DNA from: Liquidambar formosana
Taxonomy: Eukaryota; Streptophyta; Magnoliopsida; Saxifragales; Altingiaceae
Direction of reading: 5' to 3'
Assembly (NCBI GenBank): GCA_039720395.1
Contig: CM077833.1
Span: 26,248,271 to 26,312,270 of the forward strand
DNA length: 64,000 nucleotides
Shown here: positions 12,909 to 24,282 of the stretch, in pieces
How positions within the stretch are numbered: position 1 is the first letter of the stretch
How the letters are laid out: every line of letters begins with the position of its first letter
Program-made: the position numbers and the translations under genes
The notes under the pieces: generated by a model
The model's input: only the letters and a program-made list of their open reading frames with translations
Told to the model about the DNA's origin: nothing
The model's database searches: none

Positions 12909-12942
12909 CTCTCTCTCTCTATCTCTCTCTCTCTCTCTCTCT
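12909..12942 (+). repeat. CT microsatellite in the CLE leader
   Basis: An almost pure (CT)n tract, interrupted once by an A, lies 14 bases before the CLE start codon, in the presumed 5' UTR. CT-rich leaders are common in plants; the tract is likely length-variable. Confidence 0.8.
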
Positions 12943-12955
12943 CATATGCAGCAAT

Positions 12956-13210
12956 ATGGATTTTCAGAAGTCTCTGCAAGTGGGATTGTTGCAAAAGTTA
13001 ACAGTCATGGTTTTTCTCTCATTGTTAGTCTCTGGCCAGAAGGATGAGACAATGGATTTTGGCATAAACGACCAGACGCCAAGCATGCAACACAAGCAAC
13101 ACCAGAATCAGCAGCAGCAGCAGCAGCAACGTTCGAAGCACTCACTTGACGAGTTTCTCTCAAGCAAAAGGAGAGTTCCAAACGCTTCAGACCCTCTCCA
13201 CAACCGTTGA
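12956..13210 (+). CDS. CLE signalling peptide precursor (84 aa)
   Basis: Secreted prepropeptide of the CLAVATA3/ESR-related family, processed to a 12-13-residue ligand for LRR receptor kinases that control meristem or vascular cell fate. The start at 12956 is chosen because it is followed directly by a hydrophobic signal-peptide-like region (about residues 9-26, VGLLQKLTVMVFLSLLVSG); an in-frame ATG upstream would put the CT tract inside the protein. A polar, Gln-rich variable region (seven Gln in a row, residues about 52-58) leads to the C-terminal CLE motif RRVPNASDPLHNR at residues 72-84, ending exactly at the stop. Compared with RxVPxGPxPLHN it has Ala at position 6 (usually Gly) and Ser at position 7 (usually hydroxyproline). 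Single exon, as usual for the family. Its 3' flank from 13237 belongs to the segmental duplication, but the coding part was not copied. The subgroup (CLE25/26/27-like?) is uncertain. Confidence 0.87.
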   Translation: MDFQKSLQVGLLQKLTVMVFLSLLVSGQKDETMDFGINDQTPSMQHKQHQNQQQQQQQRSKHSLDEFLSSKRRVPNASDPLHNR

Positions 13211-14493
13211 ACCTCAGCCTCGCCGTTGGCTTGTTGTTAAGAGAAGGGGAGTCAGGAAGAAAAAGAAGAAAAAAAGTGAAAAGGAGACTTTGAGCAGCAT
13301 ACAGTGGGCGTGGAATTACACTTCCGTTTAGTCTCTGTATTTTGTCAATGATGGTTGCTGGTTGTGGTAGTGCTGCTTTCTCCTCGTGAATTGCTGCTTC
13401 CCATGTTTTTTTTTCAACTTTTGCCGGTCCTTTAGGACTTTATAATATAATCTATATATGTTGTACACCAAACGTATGTGAATTGAAATATTTTAAAGTT
13501 TGTTCAAAAAAGCCTGGGGTCTATATTCCAATTGGCTTTTTCTTGAGTGTATTCTACAATGTTGTCTGTTCTATGGTGTCCTTTTTCCTGTCTTTATTCT
13601 TCTTCTCCATCTTTATTGTCTCTGGGTTCAACCCCATTGATTACACTTTTACCGAAACCTGATTTTGAAAGGGCATAATGTTTCCTTTCATACAGATTTA
13701 GAGATTTTCTAGTACTCAAGAATCTAGAATGGATAAATTTTTTCTTGCTTTGCAGCATTATATCAATCCATTTAGGTTAGTTCCTGACTCCATATACTAG
13801 CAAATTAAGCGGACATGGCGTCAGTCTCTTTTATGTCAGGCCTCTGTTCAAGCCCGAATCCCATATACCAAAAATAAGAAAAAAAACAGAACGTGGTGCA
13901 CTACTCGATTCTTATGCGGGAACTTGTTGTTTTTCACACAAATCTTCATGTGCTACTGCACCTGACAATGGAGTTGATGTCATGGTGGCCCTTAATTTTT
14001 TGAATAATGATGGCTTTTGGAATTTAAAGGGTATGTGGACTGTGCTGGTGGGCTAGAATCCCGGCCGGCCAATAGACACACACTCTTGCCCAAGTGGCGT
14101 GTCAATTGGGTTAAACCATTAAACCAATCAAAAAATTATTAAAAAATAACTACTTATAGTAGATTAATGTGGCGGTTATTATAGTAGATTAATGTGGTGG
14201 TTATCACCTCAATTGAATACGAGGATTTTTTATTTAAAAAATTTGAATAATTTAACATTTTTCTAAGAAAAATATATATGAACCCATCATGGTTGATGTC
14301 TCACTTAATGCACCATGTGTTAAAATTGATTTAATTTAATTTATTTAAATCATTTGATTGTAATAATTTTGGACAGTGTTATGCATCCAACCAATTGTCC
14401 TAGCTTTCGTTTTCTCACCTAATGTGATAACATCAGCGTCACACCATCAAAACATATATTTTAATTTGATAAACTAATTGGGTCACATCATAA

Positions 14494-14716
14494 TGGATTA
14501 ATTTGGATTTGGTATAGTTACTGCATGATGCAGTAAACGTACATAAAATCGATGACACGTGGTAATAAAAAGAAATGGATGATTGAAATTCGAAAGATGC
14601 ATTTGAGGCTTAACGCCTAACAATCTTCCATGTTTCTTCTTTGCTCACGTCTCATCGATCCTACATTTACTGCATCATGCAGTAAAGGTAGCCAACTGCA
14701 CCAAATCCGAATCCAT
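14494..14716. mobile_element. Hairpin MITE, copy 1 sub-unit 1
   Basis: Inverted ends built from GGATTTGGT...ACTGCATGATGCAGTAAA...ATCGATGA. The two halves can pair along most of about 220 bp. Relatives at 15946, 29349 and 30828 show that it was carried along with the sub-unit duplication. Confidence 0.75.
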
Positions 14717-15945
14717 AATAAGAAAAAGAAAAGTTGAAAATACCAGGGAAAGATTTGTATTTTCTTTTATTTTTATTTTTATTTTTATATTCCTCGATCG
14801 GTGGAAGCCTTTTAAGGATGTTTTACTAAAATAAACATGTATATTACTTCGTTTATCTCTGGGAATTAAACTGGTTTTTGATAAACTAATGTGTTAGGTG
14901 GAAATGTGGAGCTTGTGTGGTGATGGGTCCAGTTGTCTACTTGTTAATATGGCAAGATTTTTCACTTAAATTGAGAGGACTCGGGGAGACTGGATAAGAG
15001 GAGATTTCTAGAATGGCTAGTAGTAAATTTTTACTTGCTTTGCAGGTTAGTTCCCAACTCCATACACTGGCAAATTAAGTGGACATGGTGTTTGTCTCTT
15101 TTGTGTGAGGCCTTTGTTGGACATGGTGTTTGTCCCTTTTGTGTGAGGCCTTTGTTCAAGCCGGACTCCCATATACCTAAAAGAAGAAGAAAAAAAAAAA
15201 CGTGGTGTACTACTTGATTATTATGGGAGAACTTGTGGTTTTTCACGCAAATTTTCATGAACTACTGCACCTAAGGGTGGAGTTGATGTTATGGTGGCCT
15301 TGGTCTTTTGAATAATGATGACTTTTGGAATTTAATTAAATGTATACTCTCGCCCAAATGGCGTGTCAATTGGGTTAAGCCGTTAAACCAACCAAAAAAT
15401 TCTCATAGTATATAAATGTAACGATTATCACGTTAATTGGATAAGATGATTTTGATAAAAATCATCATCGTCGGTGTCTTACTTAATGCACCATGTGTTA
15501 AAAATGACTTAATTTAATTTATTTAAATCATTTCATTTTAATAATTTTGGACAGTATTATGTATCCAACCAATTGTCCTAGCTTTCGTTTTCTCACCTAA
15601 TGTGATCACGCCATCAAAACATATATTTTACTCGGTAATTTGACAACCTAATGGGGGTCACATCATAAGGAAAATAAAAGTTGAAAAATACCGGTGAAAA
15701 GATTTTCAATTTCCTTTTTTTTTTTTCCTTTTTTTTTTTTCTTTTTCATCGGCGGTAGAAGTCTTTCAAGGATGTTTTTATAAAATAAACATGTTTATCA
15801 CTTGGTTTATCTCTTGTAATTAAACTGGTTTTTGATAAATTAATGTATTAGGTGGAAACGTGGAACTTGTGTGATGATGGGTTAGTTGTCTACTTATTGT
15901 TAATAAGGTAAGATTTTTCACTTAAATTGAGAGGACTCGGGAAGG

Positions 15946-16168
15946 GATTTGGATTTGGATTTGGATTTGGTGTAGTTATTACATGGTACAGTAAAAATAG
16001 GATCGATGACACGTGACAAGGAAGAGAAATGGAGGGCTGAAATTTGAGAGATGCTTTGATGTCAAACTCCTGACAGTCCTCTATTTCTCCTCCTTATCCA
16101 CATGTCATCGATTCTACGTTTACTGCACCATGCAATAAAAATAGTCAACTATACCAAATCCGAATCCA
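15946..16168. mobile_element. Hairpin MITE, copy 1 sub-unit 2
   Basis: Same family as 14494-14716. It starts in a short GGATTT repeat (GGATTTGGATTTGGATTTGG) and ends ACCAAATCCGAATCC. Arms pair around ATCGATGACACGTG and its partner CACATGTCATCGAT. Confidence 0.7.
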
Positions 16169-16268
16169 TACTGGAAGACTGGATAAGAGGAGATTTATTA
16201 AAATTGGTGTGACCCCATTCATTGATGTGGTCAATTTTGGTATTGGGTTTGCTCTCTCATATGTTTGA

Positions 16269-16271
<3 letters not shown>

Positions 16272-16305
<34 letters not shown>

Positions 16306-16504
16306 GCCAACCAACGAGGTGTTCGAACTCTCAAAACTCGACTAATCCCTACTCCCCACGCAGAGCCACCATCCCATGAGGTCATTTAACGTCCAGACTA
16401 ATAGTCCTGACTGGTGGCTGACCAAGAAAAATTGGTTAGTTTCAAACCCGAGATGTCTGAGTTTACAGCTCACCCATTTGCCGCCAAGCCAACTCTTGTT
16501 GGTT
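16272..16504 (-). mobile_element. tRNA-derived SINE, absent from copy 2
   Basis: A minus-strand element with a poly(A) tail (poly-T on +, after a TA run) is flanked by TCATATGTTTGATAT at 16257-16271 and 16505-16519. On the minus strand the head has A-box-like TGGCTTGGCGG and B-box-like GGGTTTGAAAC. Copy 2 keeps the unfilled site at about 31125-31145 (TTATATGTTTGATATTAAGG), which shows insertion after the duplication. Confidence 0.9.
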
Positions 16505-17300
16505 TCATATGTTTGATATTAAGGGACCATCTTTTTATTACAATCATCTTGGTCTATCTTGTAATTTACTTAGAGTCATTATAGGACAGAAAATGTTTAA
16601 TTTAAATTAATTTAATATAAAATTTTAAAAATTATAATTTATATATAAATAGATAGATTTGTTAGAAAATACCACATCTTGTAATTTTAGTATTTGAATG
16701 ATTTTTTCCCTTAGTGCTCTCCCCCTACCCCCCTACCCGTTACCTATCATTCTTTCAAATCCCCCTGATCATTTTCCCCACTAGTTTTATCTATAATATT
16801 TTTGTGCTTTTGCAAATCACTTGGAGGGCATAACTGAATGATCATTAACAAATTTTAGTAGTAAAAATTAAAAGGAATTGTTAAGGTATAATACCATCAT
16901 AATTTTAGTATCAAAAAAATTTGTTTAAGGTATTATCCCGTATATAGATTATACATTCACTATTCTTTTTTTTTTCAGCAAGATGTTTTGAAATGCATAC
17001 GCATTTGACTTATATTTCTGAGTACATATAATCCCTTAATTTCATATACATTAGATAATTATATGACAAATACATGAAAGTGATCTTGAAAAAAAATCAT
17101 TAAAGTTGTATCCAAAACATATTACAACAACTATTCTACATCATAAAAATTCAATCACGTTTTAATTTAGGGACCATTAAGTCAATAACATATGGAATAG
17201 TAATTAAAAATAAAAATAAAATAGAGTGAAAAAAAAAAAAAAACAAAGAAAGAGAAAACACTCAAATTGGGACCCCCACGTGGATCCATGATTTTTTTTC

Positions 17301-17530
17301 TAGGACAAGGAGATTTCTTTGAAAGGCTCGTGGTAGAGAGCTGCAAGCGAGTAAGCGAATAGCGTAGCCGCAGGCTTATACTGCGCCAGGGCGTATGATA
17401 GTTCTGAGGACTTTTCTGCATCGAGAAACCAATACTGAGCTAGTTGACCGTTGAAAATAGTACGGATCAAATCATCCCATCCCTCAGATAAAGCCCAGAG
17501 CCCGTGAGATTCCCGTCGTGATAGCTAAAG
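17301..17530 (-). pseudogene. Exon-like open block, unidentified (copy 1)
   Basis: On the minus strand TTTGCTTTAG, an acceptor-like sequence, leads into 74 codons without a stop (words such as EGWDDLIRTIFNGQLAQYWF and YALAQYKPAA), ending at a TAG near 17301. I do not recognise the family. The block from about 17335 to 17655 differs from its copy 2 partner (32031-32350) at only about seven bases, fewer than its flanks, but most differences in the frame change residues. It may be an old exon fragment; function not assigned. Confidence 0.35.
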
Positions 17531-17838
17531 CAAATGGCCAGCCTATATAGTGAGAACGAGTGGGTCTAATGATTTCGAAACCAAAGTGAAATTCACAATC
17601 TCCTTATTAGGATTCGTGCGAATTAATTTGTCCGCCAGATGTTTGTTGATGCTCCTGAGCAGATAGTTTGTGGTTTAATTCTCTTCATTAAAGAGGGGAA
17701 AAAACAAAACAAAGGCATCCAAGCTCAATTGTTTCTTTTTCGTGATTGTATCTGAATGGTTGTATCTTTATTTTCAAGTTAAAAATATTTTATTTCAAAA
17801 GCTGCAATTGCAAAATGCTAAAAAAGTTTATAATGGCA

Positions 17839-18288
17839 GGTTTGCAAGTGGACATTTCCAGAGTCCTTATTTGAGTATACCCTAGTTGGGCATGTGGCAC
17901 ACATTTACTGGTGGAATATTCAATGTTAGATGGCCTACAGTTGCTCAACCTAACTACTGGCTAACCTGTAAAGTGACAAAGGATCACAACTCAAGAATAA
18001 TAGTATGTTTTAACTTTTGAATTTAACTATTTGTTCTCTTATTATCGGATGCATATGATTAATATGGATCTAATGACCTAAGATACCTCTTATTTAACCC
18101 ACCAAAAAAAAAAAAAAACAAAAAAAAAAACCTGACTAATTGTTGAGCACAAATAAAATTAACACCTGTTGCGCATAAAGTAATACTTATATGATCATGG
18201 AAACTTCAATTGATATGGATAATATATGGTAGCAGCTACATGGTGTATACTTCTAGCTTTTCAATAATGTAATTGCCATTTTTTAATA
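17839..18288. other. 450-bp segment present only in copy 1
   Basis: Copy 2 joins AATGGCA directly to ACTTTTCATAATTTC (about 32542). No terminal repeats or target duplication are evident, so it may equally be a deletion in copy 2. It contains A-rich tracts (18104-18131) and no coding signal. Confidence 0.6.
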
Positions 18289-18299
18289 ACTTTTCATAA

Positions 18300-19236
18300 T
18301 TTCATTACAAAGGATGGCTCAATGTTTCAAACACACAAGCACGTGCAATGAGCATAAGCATCTTTCGTATAGACGCATGCTCCCATATGTCGTCCCATGT
18401 GTTTTTTATAAAGACAATTATTTTGAGTTCTCAAACTACCGTTTTTAGTATTGAGATTATTAAAAATATTGAAATTAGTTCATTTGATATGATAAGTGGA
18501 AAAATGCTATGTGTATAAACTTTTTATATAAATTTCATTGTCGTAGTTTAGATAGTTTTGTTGATGACCATTTGACCGATAAGTGTTATAACAAATTTTA
18601 AAATTATTAACCAAATTATATGAAATTTAAATTTATTAAAAGATGTTGATGCTAATTGATTGATATTAGAAAACTAAAGAGGAAAGATAAATTCTGTTTT
18701 TATTATGATGAATTTATTTACCTAACACATGCTTTTCTTAGATTTTTTTTTTTTAATAATCAAAATTGAGATGTTTTTTTATAACTCCCTTTGTTCCTAA
18801 TTCATCGTCTCTTTTGAAAAAACATGTTTTTTTTAGGAAAGCTTATTAAATGCTTTCATATCAATACATATGTTTTAACATTCCAATTTTACCCTCAAGT
18901 GTATAAAACATTATAAAAAAGATAATACATTTTTAAAGGTATTTTAGGAAATGAAATTAAAAGAATCATTAACTTTTGGAATGTGAGAATAATTTCGAAA
19001 CATCCCAAACAAGAAAGGAGGCCAATAATTAGGGATGAAATAAAATTGTAAAACCGATCAAACCGGATTGAATCGATCGGTTTCAGCCGATTCTATTAAA
19101 GATCAGTTCGGTCCTGGTTTTGTATTTGATACATTTTTGTTTTTCAATTCGGTCCTGGTTTTGAATTTGATACATTTTTGTTTTTCAGTTCGATGATCGA
19201 TTCAATCAATTTTTTTACCAAACTGAACCGAATTTG

Positions 19237-19303
<67 letters not shown>

Positions 19304-20340
19304 AAAAAAAAACCAACATCGTTTTAACTAAAGGGCTCAAAAGCAAACCCTAATCCTTTGTTGTTTTCTTATTTCCTCTTTTGCCTCTCGAGCATCACCC
19401 TTCTAGCTCCTCTGTTGTTGCCTCTTTTATATTGAACCGAATCGAATTTGTATTATATATATAAAAAAACAACATCATTTTAACTAAAGGGATCAAAAGA
19501 AAACCCTAATCCTTTATTTTTTATTTTTTCTTATTTCCTCTTTAACCTCTCGAGCCTCACCCCTCTCCTTCCCTGCTACCTCAACCCCTACACTATTGAT
19601 TGTCACTGATCATTGCCACCAACTTACTACGTTGCGACTCACGATGCCATTGCTCATTGCCACAATTCTTTTCTCCCTCGCCAGCTGTTCTATGTGGTTT
19701 TGCAGTTGTAAGTTACACCTCTCCTCCTCTTCTTATTGCTACTCCAATCTCTGCAACTTATGTGAGTTTACTCTTCTTATATTCTTATAGCTTCATCTTC
19801 TTGTTTTCTACATTTGTAGAACCATCTAAAAAACATTTAGGGTTTTTCCATGAAGTTTAAATTGGAAGTAATTCTATTGTAGATTTTTTGCAATCGACCA
19901 AACTGAATCGATAATCAAACAAACCAAAAATTGTGATTTGGTTATTTGAGTGCTCGGTTTTGATTGGCATTTTTACTAAACCAAATGAGTTTGGTTCAAT
20001 CCAGAAATCTTCCTCTAAATCGATCAAATTGAACCAATTTCATTCGTACCAATAATCTAGGAACGGGGGGTTATTTTTTTTTCGAAACCCAGTGTTACAA
20101 GCATGCTTTCACTTGGCATATACAATATGAAATATTGGATATGGTTATGGGAATTTAAAGAAAGAAAGAAAAAAGCCTAAAAGCGTTATTAGAAACGCTG
20201 CTTTTAGAAAGCGTCATTGTTAACACCCCTTTTAAGAAGTGTTAGTGATAACACCGCTTTCAACATTATGATTATTTTTATTTTTGAAAGGAAAAGCTCT
20301 AAAGCCTTCTCACCATTAACCCCTCTCTCTCCTGCGGTTA
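18300..20340. other. Non-coding part of copy 1
   Basis: AT-rich DNA matching 34360-36110 of copy 2. It holds a local duplication near 19100-19190 (GGTCCTGGTTTTG twice), a paired repeat around AACCCTAATCCTTT (about 19350 and 19505), and a small alternating AAAGCGTTATT/AACGCTGCTTTT hairpin at 20175-20265. No gene recognised. Confidence 0.5.
19241..19299. repeat. TA microsatellite
   Basis: About 29 uninterrupted TA units. The corresponding site in copy 2 (near 35095) has only a few, so the expansion is specific to copy 1. Confidence 0.9.
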
Positions 20341-20354
20341 GGGTCTCTGCACTC

Positions 20355-20890
20355 ATGGATTCGCCGGTTCCCGCCGTTGCCATTGCCGTCGCCGTCCTGC
20401 GCCATCAACAGGTAACACTCGTCTCTCTCAATCTAGGGCTTTGTGGGGTCTGTCGCACCTGGAAGTCTTTTCATTAGCGATCTAGGGTTTCTGAACGACA
20501 ATAAGAAGGACGTAAATTTGGCTGAAGATAACGGCGTTGAAGTCGATGTTAGGGTTTTGGAGAAAAAGTTGTCGGAGTGGAGAAGATAGATGGGATTGAG
20601 TTGAATCTGGAAGGGTTTAAAGTTCAAACTCGGTGTCGACGGGCTTCAATCGGATGATTTCGATGGAATGGGAAGAACTCTACGCCTATTAGAGTAGTGG
20701 TTTGTCATTTCAATGGCTTCGAATGTGTGTTCATGAGTTTGATGCATACACGCATATGCAATATCTATGTAATTGCTGTATTTTTGCAGGGTACGCAAGG
20801 GGAGACAGCAGCCTGGACGAGGGACTCTTACATTTGATGATTTTAGAATTCCTTCCCAAGAAAAATGTAAAGGTGAGAATTTCCTTGTTA
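20355..20890 (+). pseudogene. Remnant of an unidentified multi-exon gene (copy 1)
   Basis: A short open start (MDSPVPAVAIAVAVLRHQQ) runs into a donor-like CAG|GTAACA. Later blocks read as protein pieces in changing frames, for example the part encoding MDGIELNLEG and, after TTTTTGCAG at about 20789, RKGRQQPGRGTLTFDDFRIP followed by a donor-like AAAG|GTGAG. Stops interrupt any single frame. The same remnant lies upstream of gene B, split by the LARD and hAT insertions. The family is not recognised; it may contribute leader or promoter sequence to the P450 downstream. Confidence 0.4.
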
Positions 20891-21440
20891 GATGAATTTC
20901 TTTCAGAAAAAAATAAGGAACAGGGCTTTGATGAATTTCTCAAAATAGCTCTGCTTTTGTTCTATTTGTCTCTTGGCGAAAGACGCTGTGTTTCAATTTG
21001 AGGGGAGCTCAATTTAAGAGGCAAGAAGTGTAGCGTTTTTATTACAGTCTTTGCTTTAAGAATTAAGAGGCGTGACCTGGTGAGTGGTGAGCTCAATTTG
21101 ATGGGGACTAAAACAATAACAAGTCAGTAGGGTTTACAAAAGGATGGGTCACTTATTGAGTCCTTTGTCCATGTGTTTCACAAGTTGGTGTCTCTAATTG
21201 CTACAGTAATTACTGGTTTGTCACGTTTATCTTATGTCAGTGAGTAAACTGCTCTTTTTTTCTCTCACACCCACGCCGAGTCAAAATCCCTTCGTCTTGA
21301 CATTGAGCCTTGGAAAAGGGGCGCAAATAAAGACTTACTTAATGCGCTTGTAAGTCATGAACAAGGCAGTAAGCTCTTTCATTATGCATAGAATTCCACT
21401 CAATTATTAGATTCTCTCTCTGTGGCTCGCACCTTGCACC

Positions 21441-23536
21441 ATGGAAAACTGCTACTGTTATCTTTTTATCCTCCTTATCATCCTTCTGATTTCCAAATTT
21501 GCATCTAATCGCAACCAAAATCTACCCCCAAGTCCATTTGCTCTTCCAATAATTGGTCACCTCCACCTCTTCAAGCAACAACCCTTCCACAAAGCACTCG
21601 AAATTCTATCATCCAAATTCGGTCCAATCATACATCTCCAATTCGGCTGCCGATCTATGCTCGTTGTCTCTTCTCCATCTGCCGTCGAAGAGTGTTTGAC
21701 CAAAAACGACATAGTATTCGCAAACCGGCCCCGATGCTTTGTTGGTGATCATTGCACCTACAATTATACTTCCATTGTGTGGGCTCCATACGGCCATGTA
21801 TGGCGAACGCTCCGCCGCCTCACCGTCGTCGAAATCTTCTGTTCAAATAGCCTCAGAAAGTTTTCATCCATCCGTGAAAAAGAAGTCTATAGCCTTCTCC
21901 GCCAACTGTTTAAAGTCTCAAATAGTGGCACCCAACAGGTTGAGTTGAAATATTGGTTCTCTCTTTTGACTTTAAATGTCATAATGAGGATGCTCGCTGG
22001 AAAGCCTTATGTGAGAGAAGAGGCTGCAGGCACGGAGGAAGGGAAGCAATATGTTGAAGAATTCGGGAAGAAATTCGTTTCAACTGTATCAACGATTACG
22101 TCTGATTTCTTTCCATTTTTGAGGTGGATTGGTTACAAAGGGCTGGAGAAGAGTTTAATAACGTGGCACAGCAACAGAGATAAATTCTTGCAGGGTTGCA
22201 TAGATGAGGTTCGAAGTAAGAAAAACAGTTCTATAAATACTAGTATGGTAATGGATGGGGGAGGGAAGCCGGTGGTGATTGAAACTCTCTTGTCGCTCCA
22301 AGAATCAGAACCTGACTTCTACACAGACGATACCATCAAAAGTATTATTATGGTAAGCAGTAGATGCATATCTATCTTATTTCTTTGCTAGTAGAGTATT
22401 TTTCTTTATTTTTTTATTTTTTTATCTCAAAATAAAAAGGCCAAGATTCCAACTTGGCCTCGGAAAGTAATTTGACTGAATGGTATGGACTTTCAGGGGT
22501 ATTTTAACACCCTTGGAAATTCAGTCTTTCTCATCTTCGAAAGATGCCATATCATGTAGAAGACAGGTAGCATGACATTTAGTTATTGTTTTTCGTAATG
22601 ACAAACAAATCAAGGCCATCAAAATATAAAACAATAAATATTTTATTTTCCATGCTCAATAACTACTCCTAAATCATGTGCTGTGGTAATGGGTTTAATT
22701 TTGTTTTGTGTTTTTTGTGTCATCAATTGTTAAAATTTGAGTTTGATTGAGCAGTAATTAGATTGGCTTGATTTTGTGGACTTTGAATTTCCGATCACTA
22801 AACTTGTACTTCTCATTCTAAGTTAATCTCTACTATTGTTGAAGCAACATGTGCAAGCCTCACACTTTAACCCTGAAATTTTCACTCTAACAATGAAAAG
22901 TAACCTCTGCTTCAGGTAATGTTTGTGGCAGGAACAGAAACATCAAGAGTCACCATGGAATGGGCAATGTCACTTCTCCTGAATCATCCAGAGGCATTGC
23001 AGAAGGTGAGAGCTGAGATTGACAACCACGTTGAACATGGGCGATTGCTAGATGACTCGGATCTCCCCAACCTTCCCTATCTCCGTTGCATTGTCAATGA
23101 GACACTTAGATTATATCCTCCAGTGCCACTTTTATTACCTCATTTTTCATCTGAAGAATGCACTGTGGGGGGATATAACATACCACGAGGTACAACTCTG
23201 TTGGTGAATGCAGGGGCAATACATAGGGATCCTAAGGTGTGGGAGGAGCCCAACATGTTCAAGCCAGAAAGATTTGAGGGGTTTGAAGGGGAAAGAGAAG
23301 GGTTCAAATTTATGCCATTTGGAATTGGGAGGAGGGCATGTCCAGGCGCTGGCATGGGCTTGCAGATAGTTTCATTGGCATTGGGTGCACTCATTCAGTG
23401 CTTTGAGTGGGAGAGGGTTGGGCAGGAGAAGGTGGATATGAGCCGGAATTTAGCAATTGGTATGACCAGGGCTAAACCTCTGGTTGCTGTGTTTAGCCCA
23501 CGCCAACATTCGAGTAAACTCCTCTCTCAACTTTGA
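21441..23536 (+). CDS. Cytochrome P450, CYP81 family, gene A (510 aa, intact)
   Basis: ER-anchored monooxygenase using NADPH-P450 reductase. CYP81 members hydroxylate isoflavones, lignans, indole glucosinolates and similar specialised metabolites; the substrate here is unknown. Exon 1 21441-22352, phase-0 intron 22353-22915 (gtaagc...cttcag), exon 2 22916-23536, the usual CYP81 structure. Seen: N-terminal membrane helix (residues about 5-20), proline hinge [15 protein letters not shown]-helix WRTLRR, I-helix AGTETS (309-314), K-helix ETLR (366-369), FKPERF (419-424), haem loop [10 protein letters not shown] with Cys446. Length is normal. Oddities: Cys in place of Ser and Phe in the B-C loop (RCFVGDHC; gene B has RSFVGDHF), and NAGAIHRDP where genes C and D have Trp in the third position. 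It is followed by sequence shared with gene B up to about 24078. Confidence 0.95.
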
Positions 23537-24060
23537 ATTCAAAATTGTGTTGATCCCTAGTAAATCAGTATGAAAATGCAGTAGTCCATTAGACAAGGTA
23601 AATGTATTGGAGCCTTGGAAGTCCTCCCTGTGGATAGTTTTAAATTGTAATAATAATTGTGTTAGAAATATTTAAGGTCCTTGGCCTACTTTTCTACTCA
23701 AAAGCCACTGTTCCTATGGTTAAAAAAGGGTGCTGACATAGAGTGGAATTGGAATACCTGAGTTTCATGCCGGTTGACAATGATTCTAATAGCGACCTAT
23801 GTTTTTTCAGAACCTGAATGATCTTAAGGAAAACTCTTACATATACAGTTCACCCTTGTTAAATTCGGACCCACCTGACATGTGATCTTAAAAAATCATA
23901 TTAAGGCATACATTTTGGATACATGGGGGAGCATCCATTTTCACTTATTAGTATTTAATGGGGAAAGTGCTACTCTTTTAAACTATTTTCTGAAATCTTA
24001 TTTTTCTCCTAACCTCACAGTTGACGGGGTTGTACTATAGAAAACTGATTTTATTGCAGG

Positions 24061-24240
24061 TAAGAGCTAGTCCAGAGAATGGGGTGGAGAGGTTGTCCAG
24101 GCGCTGGCGCCTAGCCATTTGGAATGGGGTGGAGAGGTTGTCCAGGCGCTGGCGCCTAGCCATGCGGATTATCGGTTTGCCATTGGGCGCCTATATCCAA
24201 TGCTTTGACTGGGAAAGAGTTGGGCCTGAGATGGTACTCT
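24061..24240 (+). pseudogene. P450 3' fragment with internal duplication
   Basis: Remnant of a haem-loop exon: the frame reads pieces like GMGWRGCPGAG and LPLGAYIQCFDWERVG. A block of about 50 bp beginning GAATGGGGTGGAGAGGTTG is repeated in tandem. It is related to 58243-58380 and more distant from genes A-D, so it represents a further lost P450. Confidence 0.75.
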
Positions 24241-24282
24241 TATCCTCTTGTGCCGTTGAGGTGGTGATGTCAAATTCGCCTT

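Larger units (their letters stand above)
13737..16170 (+). repeat. Two tandem sub-units of about 1.3 kb (copy 1)
   Basis: Sub-unit 1 (about 13737-15015) and sub-unit 2 (about 15020-16170) share CTTGCTTTGCAG, the block around GGCAAATTAAG(C/T)GGACATGG, the TTAATGCACCATGTGTTAAA block and a hairpin MITE. The same pair is found in copy 2 at about 28600-29860 and 29865-31045, so the tandem step came before the segmental duplication. No coding capacity seen. Confidence 0.85.

Noticed and set aside
14037..14140. tRNA gene or SINE head near GGGCTAGAATCCC
   Set aside because: A B-box-like word exists on the other strand but no cloverleaf or poly(A)-tailed element with target duplication could be drawn.
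17500..17560. snRNA-type promoter (upstream element plus TATA) in the conserved block
   Set aside because: The TCCCGTCGTG stretch matches the plant USE poorly and no snRNA-like sequence follows.
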